Of a stretch of 56,592 nt of DNA, positions 17,428 to 30,500 are shown piece by piece. Each line of letters opens with the position of its first letter. Position 1 is the first letter of the stretch. Origin of the DNA: Fimbriiglobus sp. (GTDB taxonomy: Bacteria > Planctomycetota > Planctomycetia > Gemmatales > Gemmataceae); the NCBI GenBank assembly GCA_025362195.1, contig JANYHV010000354.1, positions 1 through 56,592 on the forward strand, written 5' to 3'. The position numbers were made by a program, and so were the translations under genes. Below the pieces are notes generated by a model. That model saw only the letters and a program-made list of their open reading frames with translations. It ran no database searches and was not told the origin of the DNA.

Positions 17428-19332
17428 TCAACTGATCCACCGCCGTTGGTACAGGTACCATTCCAGGCCGGCGAGTGCGAACGCGGAGGCGACCAGGTAC
17501 CACCAGACCGGGCGGCCACCGTAGCCGCCGACCAGGCCGGCGTCGGCGGGGTTCGTCACCGCGGCGGGGAGGTCCGCGGGGCGGAGGTCACTCGCCGCCT
17601 TGCTCATCAGGTTTACGGCGAAGGTCTCGACGACGGTGCCGGCCGGGCCGGTCACGGTCCACAGGCCGACGCGGTCGAACGGCCCCAGGGTCGTCTTGCC
17701 GGTCGTCGCCGCGAGCTTGCGGACGCTGCCGTCCGGGCCGCGCAACTCGCACTCCCCCGGCGGCAGTGTCAGTGCGGTGACACTGCCGGTGGCCAGCGAC
17801 TCGCGGAGTTCGCCGGCCCCGCCGACGAACAGGCCGAGGGTGTTCGTCGCCAGGATCGGGAAGGCCGTGCGGAAGGGGAGTTCGCCCTTGTCGAGGTCGC
17901 CGGTCAGCACGACCACTTTGCCCTCCGGCCGGTCGAACAGCGTCAGCAGCGGTTCCCCGCCGACGCTCGTGAGCAGCACCTGCGGCTTGACCTCGCCGGG
18001 CAGGAACGTGAGCGTGCGGGCGTCGGGGAACACGACGTTGTCGAGCCGGACGTGGGCCAGGATCGACGACTCCTTGTCCTGCTTGACGACCATCGCCAGG
18101 GGGATCGTCGCGCCGAGGGTGTACAGGTTGCAGTCCTTGCCCGGCTCGACGATCAGCACGTTCCCCGGCGGGATCACGGCCGGGGTCTCGACGTGGTAGA
18201 CCTTGATCGTCGCGGCCGGCGTGTCCTTGGGCAGTTCGCGCGAAGTCGTGAGCGTGACGAGGGGGTTCGCGGCCAGCACCATTTGCAGGAACAGGTTGTT
18301 CTTCGGGGCGTGCAGGTGGACCGGAATCTTCTCGCGCTTCGGCAGGAAGGCGGTCGCCGCGTTGTCGGCGGCCAGGGCGTCGGCGTAGGGCGTCTCCTTG
18401 CCGTCCTTGATCGCGCTCAACTCGGCCGCGAGCGCCCCGCCGTCGGCCGTCGTACTCTCGATCACCTTGGCGAAGACCTCGCCCGGCTTCAGCGTCAGCG
18501 GGATCACGTCGAGCGTCTTGCCGTTGAGCGTGAGGACGAGGCGGATGTCGCCCGCCGGCTCGTCGGCGAAGTTTTGCACCTCCAAAAGCGTCTCGTAGCC
18601 GACGGGATCGACCGGGCTACGCCGCACCTGCAAGCGGGTGATGCCGACGTTCGCAGTCCGTTCGCCGACGCGAATCACGGTCAGGTTCAGCCGCTTCTCG
18701 ACCGGCTTCTTCTCCTCGTCGGCCAGGAGTTTGGGCAGTTGGTCGCCGCACCCGTCGGTGACGACGACGACGCGGGTTTCGGTGTCGCTACCGTCAGCCA
18801 GCCGGCGGGCCAGGGCGACGGCGTCGGTCAGGGTCGCCGGGCCGTCGGCGGGGACGATCGCGTCGAGGGCCTCGCGCAGGGTGCGGGCGTGGCCGGTCAG
18901 CCCGCAGGCGACGCGCGGCGGCACCCCGGCTTCGACGATCGCCATCTCGTCGCGGAACCGCAGCCCCTTGATGACCTCGTGGGACTTCTCCCGGGCGACG
19001 GCGAAGCGGTTCGGCGCGACATCGGCCGCCGCCATGCCGGCGGAGGTGTCGAGGACCAGTATCACCCGCCGGCGGTTCAGGCTCTCACCCGAGAAGAACG
19101 GCTCGGTCAACGCGCTAATCATGAACCCCAGCAGTACCAGTTGCACGAGCAGCGAGACGAGGTGCCGCAGGCGTTGCCACAGCGACCGCGGCTTCTTCTC
19201 GTCGAAGATTTGCCGCCAGAACAGCACGGTGCTCACCGGCACGCGGCGCAGGCGGAACTTCAGGACGTAAAAGACCACCAGCGGCACCGCCAGCAGCAGC
19301 CAGAGCAACGCGGCCGGGTTCGTCAGGTTCAT
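17428..19332 (-). CDS. BatA-like membrane protein with degenerate von Willebrand domain, 634 aa
   Basis: The N-terminus (PAALLWLLLAVPLVVFYVLKF, then PVSTVLFWRQI) is the aerotolerance-regulator N-terminal signature, with membrane helices at about residues 6-27 and 58-78. A von Willebrand A domain follows (RVILVLDTSAGMAAADV at about residue 88), in which the second MIDAS serine is a glycine (DTSAG), so the metal site is likely degenerate; TDGCGDQ completes the pattern. A beta-sandwich-rich central part leads to a C-terminal membrane helix (VWWYLVASAFALAGLEWYLY) and a short basic tail. The ATG at 19332 has GAGG close upstream. It sits between the DUF58 gene (16 bp) and the larger vWA protein, and likely forms a membrane complex with them under MoxR control. 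Confidence 0.85.
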   Translation of the reverse strand: MNLTNPAALLWLLLAVPLVVFYVLKFRLRRVPVSTVLFWRQIFDEKKPRSLWQRLRHLVSLLVQLVLLGFMISALTEPFFSGESLNRRRVILVLDTSAGMAAADVAPNRFAVAREKSHEVIKGLRFRDEMAIVEAGVPPRVACGLTGHARTLREALDAIVPADGPATLTDAVALARRLADGSDTETRVVVVTDGCGDQLPKLLADEEKKPVEKRLNLTVIRVGERTANVGITRLQVRRSPVDPVGYETLLEVQNFADEPAGDIRLVLTLNGKTLDVIPLTLKPGEVFAKVIESTTADGGALAAELSAIKDGKETPYADALAADNAATAFLPKREKIPVHLHAPKNNLFLQMVLAANPLVTLTTSRELPKDTPAATIKVYHVETPAVIPPGNVLIVEPGKDCNLYTLGATIPLAMVVKQDKESSILAHVRLDNVVFPDARTLTFLPGEVKPQVLLTSVGGEPLLTLFDRPEGKVVVLTGDLDKGELPFRTAFPILATNTLGLFVGGAGELRESLATGSVTALTLPPGECELRGPDGSVRKLAATTGKTTLGPFDRVGLWTVTGPAGTVVETFAVNLMSKAASDLRPADLPAAVTNPADAGLVGGYGGRPVWWYLVASAFALAGLEWYLYQRRWIS

Positions 19333-19348
19333 GGAGCCTCGGGGTACG

Positions 19349-20227
19349 TTACTTGACCGCGCCGGCGGCCCGCATCATGCGGAGGATCAGGTCGTCGAAG
19401 GTCACTTCCGTGCTGGTCCGCGTGCAGCCCAGGCCGTAGCGGTTGCAGTACGCCTGCACTTTTTCCTGGAACTCGTTGAACAGTTGCCGATAAGTCCGCA
19501 GGTTCTTTTCGGTGACCGTCACCTTGCGCGACGACCCCGACTCCACGTCCCACATCTCCACGTCGCCCAGCATCCCCTCGGGTTCTTTCTCGTACCGGTC
19601 GAACACCTGGATGACGTGCGGCTCGTACTTGCGGTGCCGCAGCAGGTCGAAGCCGCGCTCGAACCCCTTGGGGTCGTACAGGTCGCTCACGACGACCACC
19701 AGGCCCGGCCGCTGGGCGCGGTGCAAGAAGCCGCTGACGACCCGTTCGAGGTCGGTATCGACGCCGCGCGGCTCGACGCTTTCGAGGAACTTCAACAGGG
19801 CCAGGATGCGGCCCTTGCCGCGGGTCAGCGGGAAGTCGGCGACGATGTCGTCGGCGAACGCTGTGACGCCGATGCGGTCGAGGTCGGCGAGCGCGATGTA
19901 CGCCAGCGCCGCGGCCACCTGGCGGGCGAAGTCGAACTTCGGCGGCGCGCCGAATGCCATGCTCTGCGAGCAGTCGAGCAGGAAGTAGACGTGCAGGTCT
20001 TCCTCCTCCTGGAAGCGCTTCAGCAGCAGCTCGTTGTGCCGGGCGAAGAGGTTCCAGTCGATGGCGCGGAAGTCGTCGCCGGGGTAGTACGTGCGGTGGT
20101 CGGCGAACTCTATGCCGCTGCCCATCTGCATCGTCCGCCGCTGCGCCAGCAGCGAGCCGCGGAAGACGCGCTTCGAGATCAGCGAAAGGTATTCGAGCTT
20201 CTTCAAGAACTCGGAGTCGAAGAGCAT
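19349..20227 (-). CDS. DUF58 family protein (MoxR partner), 292 aa
   Basis: The family signature is clear: GSGIEFADHRTYYPGDDFRA followed by IDWNLFARHNELLLKRFQEE, then a von Willebrand-like domain starting with the MIDAS-type LLDCSQSM (DCSQS). DUF58 proteins are nearly always encoded next to a MoxR ATPase, as here. They are thought to be substrates or adaptors of MoxR-driven remodelling, acting at the cytoplasmic side of the membrane. At 292 residues it lacks the N-terminal membrane helices seen in longer DUF58 proteins, so it is a soluble short form. The C-terminus (EVTFDDLILRMMRAAG) is helical. The gap of 113 bp to the MoxR gene contains a palindromic repeat, but the two genes are probably cotranscribed. 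Confidence 0.9.
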   Translation of the reverse strand: MLFDSEFLKKLEYLSLISKRVFRGSLLAQRRTMQMGSGIEFADHRTYYPGDDFRAIDWNLFARHNELLLKRFQEEEDLHVYFLLDCSQSMAFGAPPKFDFARQVAAALAYIALADLDRIGVTAFADDIVADFPLTRGKGRILALLKFLESVEPRGVDTDLERVVSGFLHRAQRPGLVVVVSDLYDPKGFERGFDLLRHRKYEPHVIQVFDRYEKEPEGMLGDVEMWDVESGSSRKVTVTEKNLRTYRQLFNEFQEKVQAYCNRYGLGCTRTSTEVTFDDLILRMMRAAGAVK

Positions 20228-20250
20228 GGGGTCTCGTTTCGAGGGAACCT

Positions 20251-20333
20251 GGCGAGCCGGAAGCGTGAGCGCCCGGAGTTCTTTGACAGTCGCTGCCGCG
20301 TAGAACTCCGTGCACTCACGATTCCGGCTCGCC
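20251..20333. repeat. Inverted repeat, GGCGAGCC family, between MoxR and DUF58 genes
   Basis: Left arm 20251-20282 and right arm 20302-20333 are inverted copies matching at 29 of 32 positions around a 19-nt loop, beginning GGCGAGCCGGAAGCGTGAGC. The right arm ends 7 bp before the MoxR stop codon. In RNA this would fold as a strong hairpin and could act as an attenuator or as a block to RNA decay. Same family as 36094-36201 and 56128-56312. Confidence 0.85.
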
Positions 20334-20340
20334 TTCGGAC

Positions 20341-21351
<1,011 letters not shown>

Positions 21352-21422
21352 GCGGGGAGTCCTCGGCGTGGAGTTATCGGGTTGCGTCGGCTTTTCTGGT
21401 TGCGACGGTCTCGCGGTTGCAT

Positions 21423-21439
21423 TACCGTGTCTGACGGTA
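21423..21439. promoter_or_regulatory. Palindrome in the divergent MoxR/giant-protein promoter region
   Basis: TACCGTGTCTGACGGTA is an exact inverted repeat of 6-bp arms (TACCGT and ACGGTA) around a 5-nt spacer. It lies in the 246-bp region between the divergent MoxR and giant-protein genes, about 71 bp upstream of the MoxR start and 159 bp upstream of the other. A regulator-binding site is plausible but unproven; no promoter core is clear here. Confidence 0.4.
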
Positions 21440-21597
21440 CCGGCGGGCGGGACCGAAGTCAAACAGCACTTGAGAAACTTTGTCTGCGGCTCGCCAGCAC
21501 CGGCCCGCGTGAAATGCCGGCCGGCGGCCGACGTTACACGGAAGACGCCGGCCCCCCGAAGCCGTTGCAAAAATACGACGCACCCGGAGTGAGACAG

Positions 21598-24500
21598 ATG
21601 CGGCACGGACGACTTTGGCTCTTCGCCCCCTTGCTCGTGGTCGGCGCGTTCGCCCTCGTTTCCGCCGGCCAGCCGCCGAAGCCCGCGCCGCCGGCCGCGC
21701 CGCCCCCGGCCGCCGAAGAACCGGACGACACGGACGCCGAGGAGGCCAAGGACAAGGCGATCGCCGAGCGGTTCCGCAAGGTCCTCGAAGGCAACCCGCG
21801 CCGCGGCACCGCCCTCGACAAGCTGTACGGCTACCACGTCGAGCGGGGCACGCTGGACAAGCTCGTCGCCGAGTACGCGGCCCGCACCAAGGCCGACCCG
21901 AAGGACGGCACGGCGTGGATGATCGTCGGCCTGATCCAGGCCCAGCGGGGGCAGGACGGGGCGGCCGTCGCGGCACTCACCAAGGCCGAGGAGACGCTGA
22001 CCGCGAGTGCCCTGCCGTCGTTCTACCTGGGCCAGGTGCTCGTCCTCGTCGGCCGGCCGGAAGACGCCGCGGGCGCGTTCGAGCGGGCCATCCTGCGCAA
22101 GCCGAACCGGAACGACCTGCTCGACATTTACGGCTCCCTCGGCCGCGTCTACCAGCGGGCCCAGAAGACCGACAAGGCCCTCGACGTGTGGACCCGGCTC
22201 GAAGCCCAGTACCCCGACGACGCCCGCGTCCAGGAGCAAATCGCCACCGCCCTGGCCGACGAGGGGCAGTACGACCAGGCGCTGCCGCGGCTCGAAAAGC
22301 TCGCCAAGCTGACCGACGACAAGTACCGCCAGACGACCTTCCGCATGGACGCGGCGGACATCAAGGTGAAACTCAAGAAGTCCACCGAGGCCCTCGCCGA
22401 CTTCGAAAAACTGCTGGCCGAACTGAACCCCGAGAGCTGGCTGTACCGGGACATCCGCCGCCGCATCGAGGACGTGTTCCTCCGGAACGACGACCTCGCC
22501 GGGCTGGCCAAGTACTACGAGAAGTGGCTGGCCGCCAACCCGACGGACGTGGACGCGGCCGCCCGGCTGGCGAAGAACCTCGTCGCCCAGGGCCGCGGCC
22601 CGGACGCCCGCAAGTGGCTCGAAAAGGGCCTGGAGATCGCGCCGTCGAACAAGAGCCTGCGGCAGGCGCTCATCGACCAACTCGCCAGCGAAGGGGACTT
22701 CGCCGGCGCGGCCGCCCAGTACGAGGCGATGGCCAAGACCGACCCGGGCAACCCGGACGTGCTCCGCGAGTGGGGCAAGCTCCTCGCCCGGGACACGGCC
22801 AAGCCCGAGGCGGAGCGCAAAGCGGCCGCGGCGGCGGTCTGGCGGAAGATCCTCGACAAGAAGCCGACCGACCCCGTGGTCACGTCGCAGGTCGCCGACC
22901 TGCACCGCCTCGGCGGCCTGACGGACGAGGCCGTCGCCCTGTACAAGAAGGCGATCGAACTCGCCCCGAAGGACCCGCAGTACCGCGAGTACCTGGGCGA
23001 GTACTACCACAACTTGAAGAAGCCGGGCGACGCCCTGGCCACCTGGCGGCCCAGCGCCGAGGGCGAGAACCGCAGCGGCAAGAACCTCGCCCGGCTCGCC
23101 GAGGTGTTCGCCGGGTTCGGCTACCGCAAGGAGGCCATCGACGCGATGACCCAGGCGATCTCGCTCGAAAAGGACGACTTCAACCTGCTCACGACCTACG
23201 CCGACCTGCTCCACCAGGAGGGCCGCAACGAGGACGCCCTGGGCCAGATCGACCTGGCGGCCAAGTTCACCAGCAACCCCGACGAGGTCGAGCAAATCCT
23301 GTCGGCCCGGATCAAGATTTACCAGGCCCTCGACCAGCTCGCCGACCGCATCGACGAGTTGCAGAAGGACCTCGCGGCGGGCAAGAACGCGACCGGCGAG
23401 CGGTTCATCGTGCTGTCCCGGTTCTACGAGGCGAACAAGCAGCCGGACAAGGCCGTCGAGGCGGTCGTCAAGGCGACGCAGATCGCCCCGCGGTCGGTCC
23501 CGGCGCTGACCGCCGCGGCCCGCATCCACGAGGCCGGGGGCAACCTCGAAGCGGCCGTGGACGCGAACAAGAAGCTCGCCCTGATCGACCGCCGCTTCCG
23601 GACGGACTACCTGACGCAGGTCATGAAGCTCGAACAGCGGCTCGGCCGCCGGGACGCCGCGCTGGCCGCCGGCAAGGACCTGCTCGCGTCCGCCCCCGGC
23701 AACCCGGACGTGTACAAGACGTACTCGGACCTCTGCTTCCAACTCGGGGAAATGGAAGAGGGCCTGGAAGCCCTCCGCCGCTCGGTCCGGGCGAACCCCA
23801 GCGAACCGGGCGGCCTGAACACCCTGGCCAACGCGCTGTCCGAGCGCGGCCGGCAGGGCGAGGCGATCGAACTCCTGTGGCGGGCCTTCGAGAAGACCAA
23901 CGACCTCGAAGGCAAGCTCGGCGTCATCGACCGCCTGGCCAACCTGTACCTCGAAGCCAACCAGTTCGACAAGCTCCTCGAACGCCTCGAGCGCGAGCGG
24001 CGGGAGGCCGACAAGACCCGCGAGTACACCCTGTGCATCGCCCAGGCGTACCAGTCGGCCGGCGACCTCGGTACCGCCCGCCAGCAGCTCGAACGCCTGC
24101 TCACCGAGAACACCCGGGACGCCAACCTGCTCGGCCAACTGTCGCAGTTGAGCGAGCAAGAGGGCGACCTGCCGTCCGCTTTGAAGTACCAGCGGCAACT
24201 GGCCGCGTCCGCGACGCAGAACTTCGACGCGCAAGTGCGGCTGGCCCAACTGCTGTTGAAGTCCGGCGAGGGCGAAGAAGCCGCGACCGTCTGGGTCAAG
24301 TCGGTCGCCGAGAACAACGAGCCGCACCGCAACCTGCAGGCCATCGACCAGCTCGCCGCGACCGACCGCCTGGACACGGCCCTGGCCATCCTCGCGCGGA
24401 TGCTGGCGAACCGGCCCGGCCAGTGGGAACTCGTTTACCGCCAGGGCGCGCTGCTCATGGCCAAGGGCAAGCCGGACGAGGCCGCGGCGCGGTTCGCCGC

Positions 24501-27500
24501 CCTGCTCGCGCTCAAGCTCCCCGACGACGAACTCGGCGAAGTGTTGCTCAATCAGCTCAAGGGCAAGTCGGTCAAGAAGAAGGCCGACGGGGCCAAGGGT
24601 CCGCCGCCCCCGCCGCAACTGATGCGCGTCAACAAGGGGGTGTACGAACCGGGCGTCCCGCCGCTGCAGCGCCGCACGCAGAACCTGTACGCCATCCGCC
24701 AGGCCGTCGGCATGGAGAACCGCAACTACTACCGGGGCCAGCCGGCGAACTTTTACGCGCCGCAGGACTTCGGCGAGGCCCGCATGGCCGCGCTCGGCTG
24801 GCTGTACGAGATCGGCCGCGAGAAGAACGCGACCGACGCCTTCGTCAAGCCGTACAAGGCCGCGCTCGCCGCCCCCAAGCACGACCCCCGCATCCTGTGG
24901 GATTACTACTATTTGCAGACGATCCGCCAGGACAACCGCGACCTGCCCGAGGTCGCGGGGCGGCTCGCCGACGGGTCGGACGACCCGGCCGCGGTCCTCG
25001 CCTTCCTGACCCACGCCGCCGACCGCACCGGCGCGCCGGTCGAGGGGATGCGGTACCGCCGGCCCCGGACCGCGCCGACGGAGGCCGATCTGACCGACAA
25101 GACCCCGCCGCTGCCGCCGGAGCGCCTGGAGGGGATGATCGCCGCGTTCAAGAAATTGAAGAAACTCCGCGCCGACTGGGCCACGCCGGACCTCGCGTCG
25201 GCCGTCGGCACCGAGTTGAAGCGGGCCAAGCGGCTGCCCGAAGAGAAGGCGATGTACGACGAGTTGCTCGCCGCCGCGACGACGACGGACAAAGTGTCGC
25301 TGGCGCTGAACGCCGCGGCCGAGAAGGACGACCTGGAAACGGTCCTGCGGCTGTACCGCAAGCTCGAAACCCTCCAGGGACCGCCCAAAACGGCCGCCGC
25401 CGTCGCCGCCCTGCCGACGCGGAATAACTACTGGCCGCTGCTCCAGGTCATGGCCCGGCGGGCCGAGGCGAAGAAGCCGGACGACGTGCTGGCCGTCGCC
25501 GACGCGTTCCTGGAGATGGCCCGCCGGCAGAACATCGCCGCGCCCAAGTCGTTCTCGATGCCGACCCGCGGCCGCCAACAGCAAGCGGGGGTCAACATCA
25601 GCGTCTACTCCGGGTGGAGCGGGGGGTCGCCCAACTTCAACGCCCAGCAGGTGATCTTCCCGTCGCCCAACGACTACTACGACGAGTCGATGATCGCGCT
25701 GCTGTACAACGCCCACGCGATGTTCAAGGCCGCCGACCTGCAGACCGACTTGCACGCCCACGTCAAGAAGCAACTCGCCGCCGCCGCCGGGGCCGAGAAG
25801 ATTTACCTGCAACTCGCGCTCGCGTACCTGCTCTGGTGGGCCGAGGAAAAGGACGACGCCCTGGACCAGCTCCAGGCCGCGGCGCTGTCGGCCGCGGGGG
25901 ACACCAAGTTCACCCTCGAAGTCGCCGCCCTGCGGGAGCAGAACAACGAACACGCCGAGGCGCTCGCGCTACTCGACAGCGTCACCCCGACCGACCACCA
26001 GGTCATGCAGTCCCGCGAGCAAAGTGCCCTGCGGCTCGCCGAACGGACCGGCAACGTCGCCCGCGCCCGCCAGGCCGCCGAGCGCCTGTTCGGCCTCCGA
26101 CTCGACACCGAGACGCAACTCGACCTGGCGGCCAAGATGCACCGCCTGGGCATGCACGAACTCGCCGAGACCGTCCTCGCCCGCGCGCAACGGCAGGCCG
26201 GGAACAAGACCGGGACGCTGCTGCAGCTCATGAACCAGTACCAGACCCAGGGGCAGTCCGAGCAGGCCGTCACCATCGCCCGGCAACTGCTGCGCAAATC
26301 GCCGTCCGGGGGGGCGACCCGCGGCCAGGACGACGGGGACAACGTCCGCAACCAGGCCGTCGGCGTCCTCGCCCGGTCGGGGCAGTTGAAGGAGATCGTC
26401 GCCCGCGCCGAGGACCAACTCAAGGCGTCGCCGAAGTCCGTCCAGATCCACCAGACCCTGCTCAGCTACTACCAGGCGACCGCCGACAAGGACAATCAGA
26501 AGGCGACCATCCTGAAAATCCTCGAACTCAAGCCGGACGACGCGAAGCTCCGCTTCAGTTCGGCCCAGACGCTCAACAATCTGGGCGACAAGGAGGCCGC
26601 GATGGCGAACTACAAGCTCGCGCTCAAGAAGGACCCGTCGCTCTTCCAGAACAGCTACTACGAGCTGCAACGGCTCTTCAGCGAGGCGAACAAGTTCGAG
26701 GACTTGGTCGCCATCGTCGAGGACGCCGACATGAAGAAGTTGAGCACCCAGTCGTACTACATCATGTCCATGATCGAGCCGATGATGGAGAAGCCGAAGT
26801 CCCGGGACCTGGGCATGAAGCTGTTCAAGAAGGCGTGGGCCGCCTTCCCGGCCGAGCGGCCGTCGATGCTCTCCCAGTTGAACCGCGAGGAACTGTGGAA
26901 GCTGCCCGAGCTGTACGACTACGCCCGGGAGGCGATCCTGCCGACCTCGGACAGCGAGAACATCGACCCGTGGGGGGCGCTCGGCGGCCTGTCCCGGTTC
27001 CTCTCGACCGCCCGCAAGCAGCACCGCGTCCCGGAGTTCAAGGCGCAGGTCGAGGCCAAGTTGAAAGCCGACCCCAAGTGGCTGGCCGGCCGGGCGCTCC
27101 TGGCCGTCATCGACATCCAGACCGGCGAGAAGGAGCGGGGCAAGAAGGCGTGGGTCGAGCTGTTCTCGGACGACAAGCTCGACATCCCGTCCGCCGCCCG
27201 CTTCTCCCTGGCCCAGGAACTCGAGTACTACGCCGGCGTCGAAGAGGTCGTCATCCCCACCCTGGAAAAGGGCCTCGACGACGTGCTCGATGACGCCGAC
27301 GGGAACAGCGACTTCTCCTCGTCGCCGGCCCGCCGGCTGGTCTGGTGGTACGAGCAGGTCGGCCGGACGGACGACGCCCGCAAGCTCCTCGTCCGCATCA
27401 GCCGGGCGAAGCCGAACAACCCGGGGTACGACGAGGCGTACCTGAACTACCGGCGGGCCAACGACGCCATCGCCATGGCCACCGAAATGATTCGGTTGAA

Positions 27501-30500
27501 CGACCCCATCGAGGCGATTCGCGTCCTCCAGTCCGTGCCGACCGACCCGGATTCGATCAAGTCGATGAACCGCTACGGCGGCGACCGGATGGAGCAGCAA
27601 CTGAAGGACGCCACGCGGCTGGCGATGAAGGCGATGACGCCCGAGACGATGGCCCGGGGCACCGTGGCCATGCTCACCCCGCGGCCCGCCGTCGCCCCCA
27701 AGACGGCGGACGGCAAGCCGGCCGGGGCGACCGAGGACAAGCACCGCCCGGTCCTCGAACTCGGCGTCGCGCTCGAAAGCCGGGACGGCTCGACGCCCGT
27801 CATGCGGAGTGCCGTCGGCACGGCCTTGGCGAGCCTCAAGGGCACGCCGGCGGCGCTCAAACTGGCCACGGACCGCGCCGCCGAGTTGGTCGCCAAGCAC
27901 CCCAAGGACGTGTCCGTCCGGGTGGCCGCGCTGCTGGTCGCGCTGGCCGCCGACACGCCCGAGCCGGCCGCCGCGGCGGCCGCCGCGCTCGCCGAACTGC
28001 TCGACGAAAGCCCGCTGGAAGTGCTGCCGCCCGCGGTCAAGCCGAACAGCCGGCAGCGGGCCGTCGCGCTGCTGAACGTGCCGGTCTGGCTGGCCGCCCG
28101 GGAGTGCCTGCAGCGCGACGCGCTTGCGGCCGTCGGGGCGAAACTCGGGGCGCACGCGCTCGCCGCGGCCAAGCGGCAGTCGGACCCGAAGACGGCCGCC
28201 GCGGTCCTCCAGGAGTGGGGCCAAATCGCCGCCGCCCGCAAGGACCTGCCGACCGCCGAGGCGAAGTGGGCGGACCTCGTCGCCTGGGTGATGCCGAAGC
28301 CGGCCCGCAAGAAGGCGACGGCCGCCCCGACCGCCGCGACCCCCGCCCCGGCGACCCCCGCGACCCCGGCCGCGACCCCGAAGGACGAGCAGTCCCGCGG
28401 CGCAGACGACGGCGACGACTACCGGGGGCCGACGTTCTTCGTCCAAACCCCGGCCAAGCTCGCCGCCCCGGCCGTGCCCGTCCCGCCGGCGGCGGCGAAC
28501 GCCCCGGTCCTCTCGACCGAGCAGTTCGCACAAGTGTACGAGGTGGCCAACCTCGCCGTCGCCAACGACCTGCCGGCATTTTCGCTCAAGGTCGTCCGCG
28601 ACGCCGTCCGGCCCGGCCCGCCCGTCGCCCCGCCCAACGACGACAACCGCAACGGGGGCGGGAACAGCTACCGCCAGGTGACCGTCGGCGGTACGCAGTA
28701 CCTCGTCATGGACTCGTCCGACCGCGCCGGCCCGATCACCGTGGACGCCGCGCTGGCCGACCTGGCCCGCCGCTGGGCCGAGAAGAAGGTGCCGCCGGCG
28801 GACGTGTACGCCGTCGTCGCCGAGGCCGTTTTCCCCGCCTCGCGGCCGGCCGAAGTCGTCCTCACGTTCAGCTCCCGGCCGGCCGGGCAGGTGTACGTCA
28901 TGGCCAGCGGCGGCAACAACTGGACGCCGATCACGAACCCGCCGCCGGAGGTTTACAACCTCGGCGAGGGGGGCCAGGGCACGGCCGGGCTGCTCGTCTC
29001 GCTGGCCGTCGAGTCGGGCCGCGCCCCGGACTTGCGGGCGAAGCTCGAAAGCCGCCTCGGCCAGCCTCTGGGCGACGTGTCCGCGCGGTCGCTCCTGTTC
29101 CAACTCGCCGTCAAACAGGACGACTTCCCCGCCGCCGACGCCATGCTCAAGAGCTACGCCGCGAAAATCGACACCGACAATTCCGCGGCCACCGCCGGCA
29201 TGGTGACGACGGCCGCGACCGCCGCCCTGGGCAAGCCGGCCCTGGAGGCGTCCGCGCTCGCGCTCTTGAACAAGCAGTTCGCCGCCGCCGCGAAGGCCAA
29301 GAACACCACGGCGACCTCGATGTTGCTGAGCACCCTCGCCCGGCACCACGAGAAGGGCAAGCGGCCGGCCGAGGTCTTGAAACTCCTGAAGGTCGCGGAA
29401 GACCTGGCCAAGGCCGGCCCCGGCGAGGGCAACGCCCTGCTCGCCGGCCTCGGGTCGTTCTACCTCCGGGCCGGCGCGGTCGAGGACGCCCTGCGGAACT
29501 ACGGCCTGCACGCCGACGCCACGTCGGCCGCGAGCGCCGACCCGTCGAACCGCCCGTACCGCCACGAACCGGGCCTGGCCGAACTGCCGCTCCTAGCGCT
29601 CAAGCTCCGCGCCCTCCCGGCCGACAAGCGGTACGCGCTGCTCCGGGAGTGGACGCTGCCGACGAAGGGCCGGAAGTCGCTCCGGTACTACGTCGGCCAG
29701 TTGCCCGTGAACGTCCCCGGCGAGCCGTTCGTCGCCGGGCCGTCGTTCGCGCCGCGGCAGACCCTGCACACGATGACCCTGCTGATCGACGCGGCCAAGG
29801 AGGCGGGCAAGTTCGCCGAGTTGACCGCCGACGCCGACCGGGCGTTCAAGGACGGCGCGACCGAAGCCGACCTGTTCCGCGTCCTGGTGTACGCCGCACA
29901 GGGCAAGACCGGGGCGATTGCGGCGGACGCCAAGGCTTACGCCGAGGGCCTGCGCAAGCGCATGGTCCCGGACGCGAAGTCCGACGACGAGACGGTCCGG
30001 TCGCGGTACGACAACAGCCGGTACCGCGGCGAGACGACGTTCCTGGTGAGCGAGTACCTGGCCGCGCGGGCGCTGGCCGCCGACCCGGCGTTGAAGCCGG
30101 TCGTCGCGCCGCTCTTCGACCTCATGGCCGGCCGGGTCCGGGCCACCCAGAGTTGGCAGCAGGGACAGGACGTCGTCGAGGAAGTCGCGCGGCAGCGGCT
30201 GGACAAGTTCAAGGCCCCGCAGGCCCTCGCCGGCGCGGCCCCGGCGCGGTGGTCCGACCCGATCGGCCACGCCGCGTGGCTGTCCCAGGACGGCGTCGCC
30301 GGCCCGGCCTGGACGCCGGAGAGCGCGTACGCCCTGTTCGACACGCCGCTGGCCGGCACGTTCGAGTTCAGCGTGGACGTGTGGGCCGGGGGCTGGGGCG
30401 AAGGGTACGCCGGGTACGCCGGCCTCGTCCCCGAGCCGAACTCCCGGGTCCAGTCGAGCCGCGTCATCGTCGCCCGCGGGGAGAGCCGCGGCGGCGTGAA

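Noticed and set aside
25969-29565. Very long antisense reading frame (about 1,200 codons) across the giant TPR gene
   Set aside because: A shadow of biased codon use in G+C-rich DNA; sequence is Arg/Gly/Leu-rich without domain, and the sense strand has clear TPR repeats.
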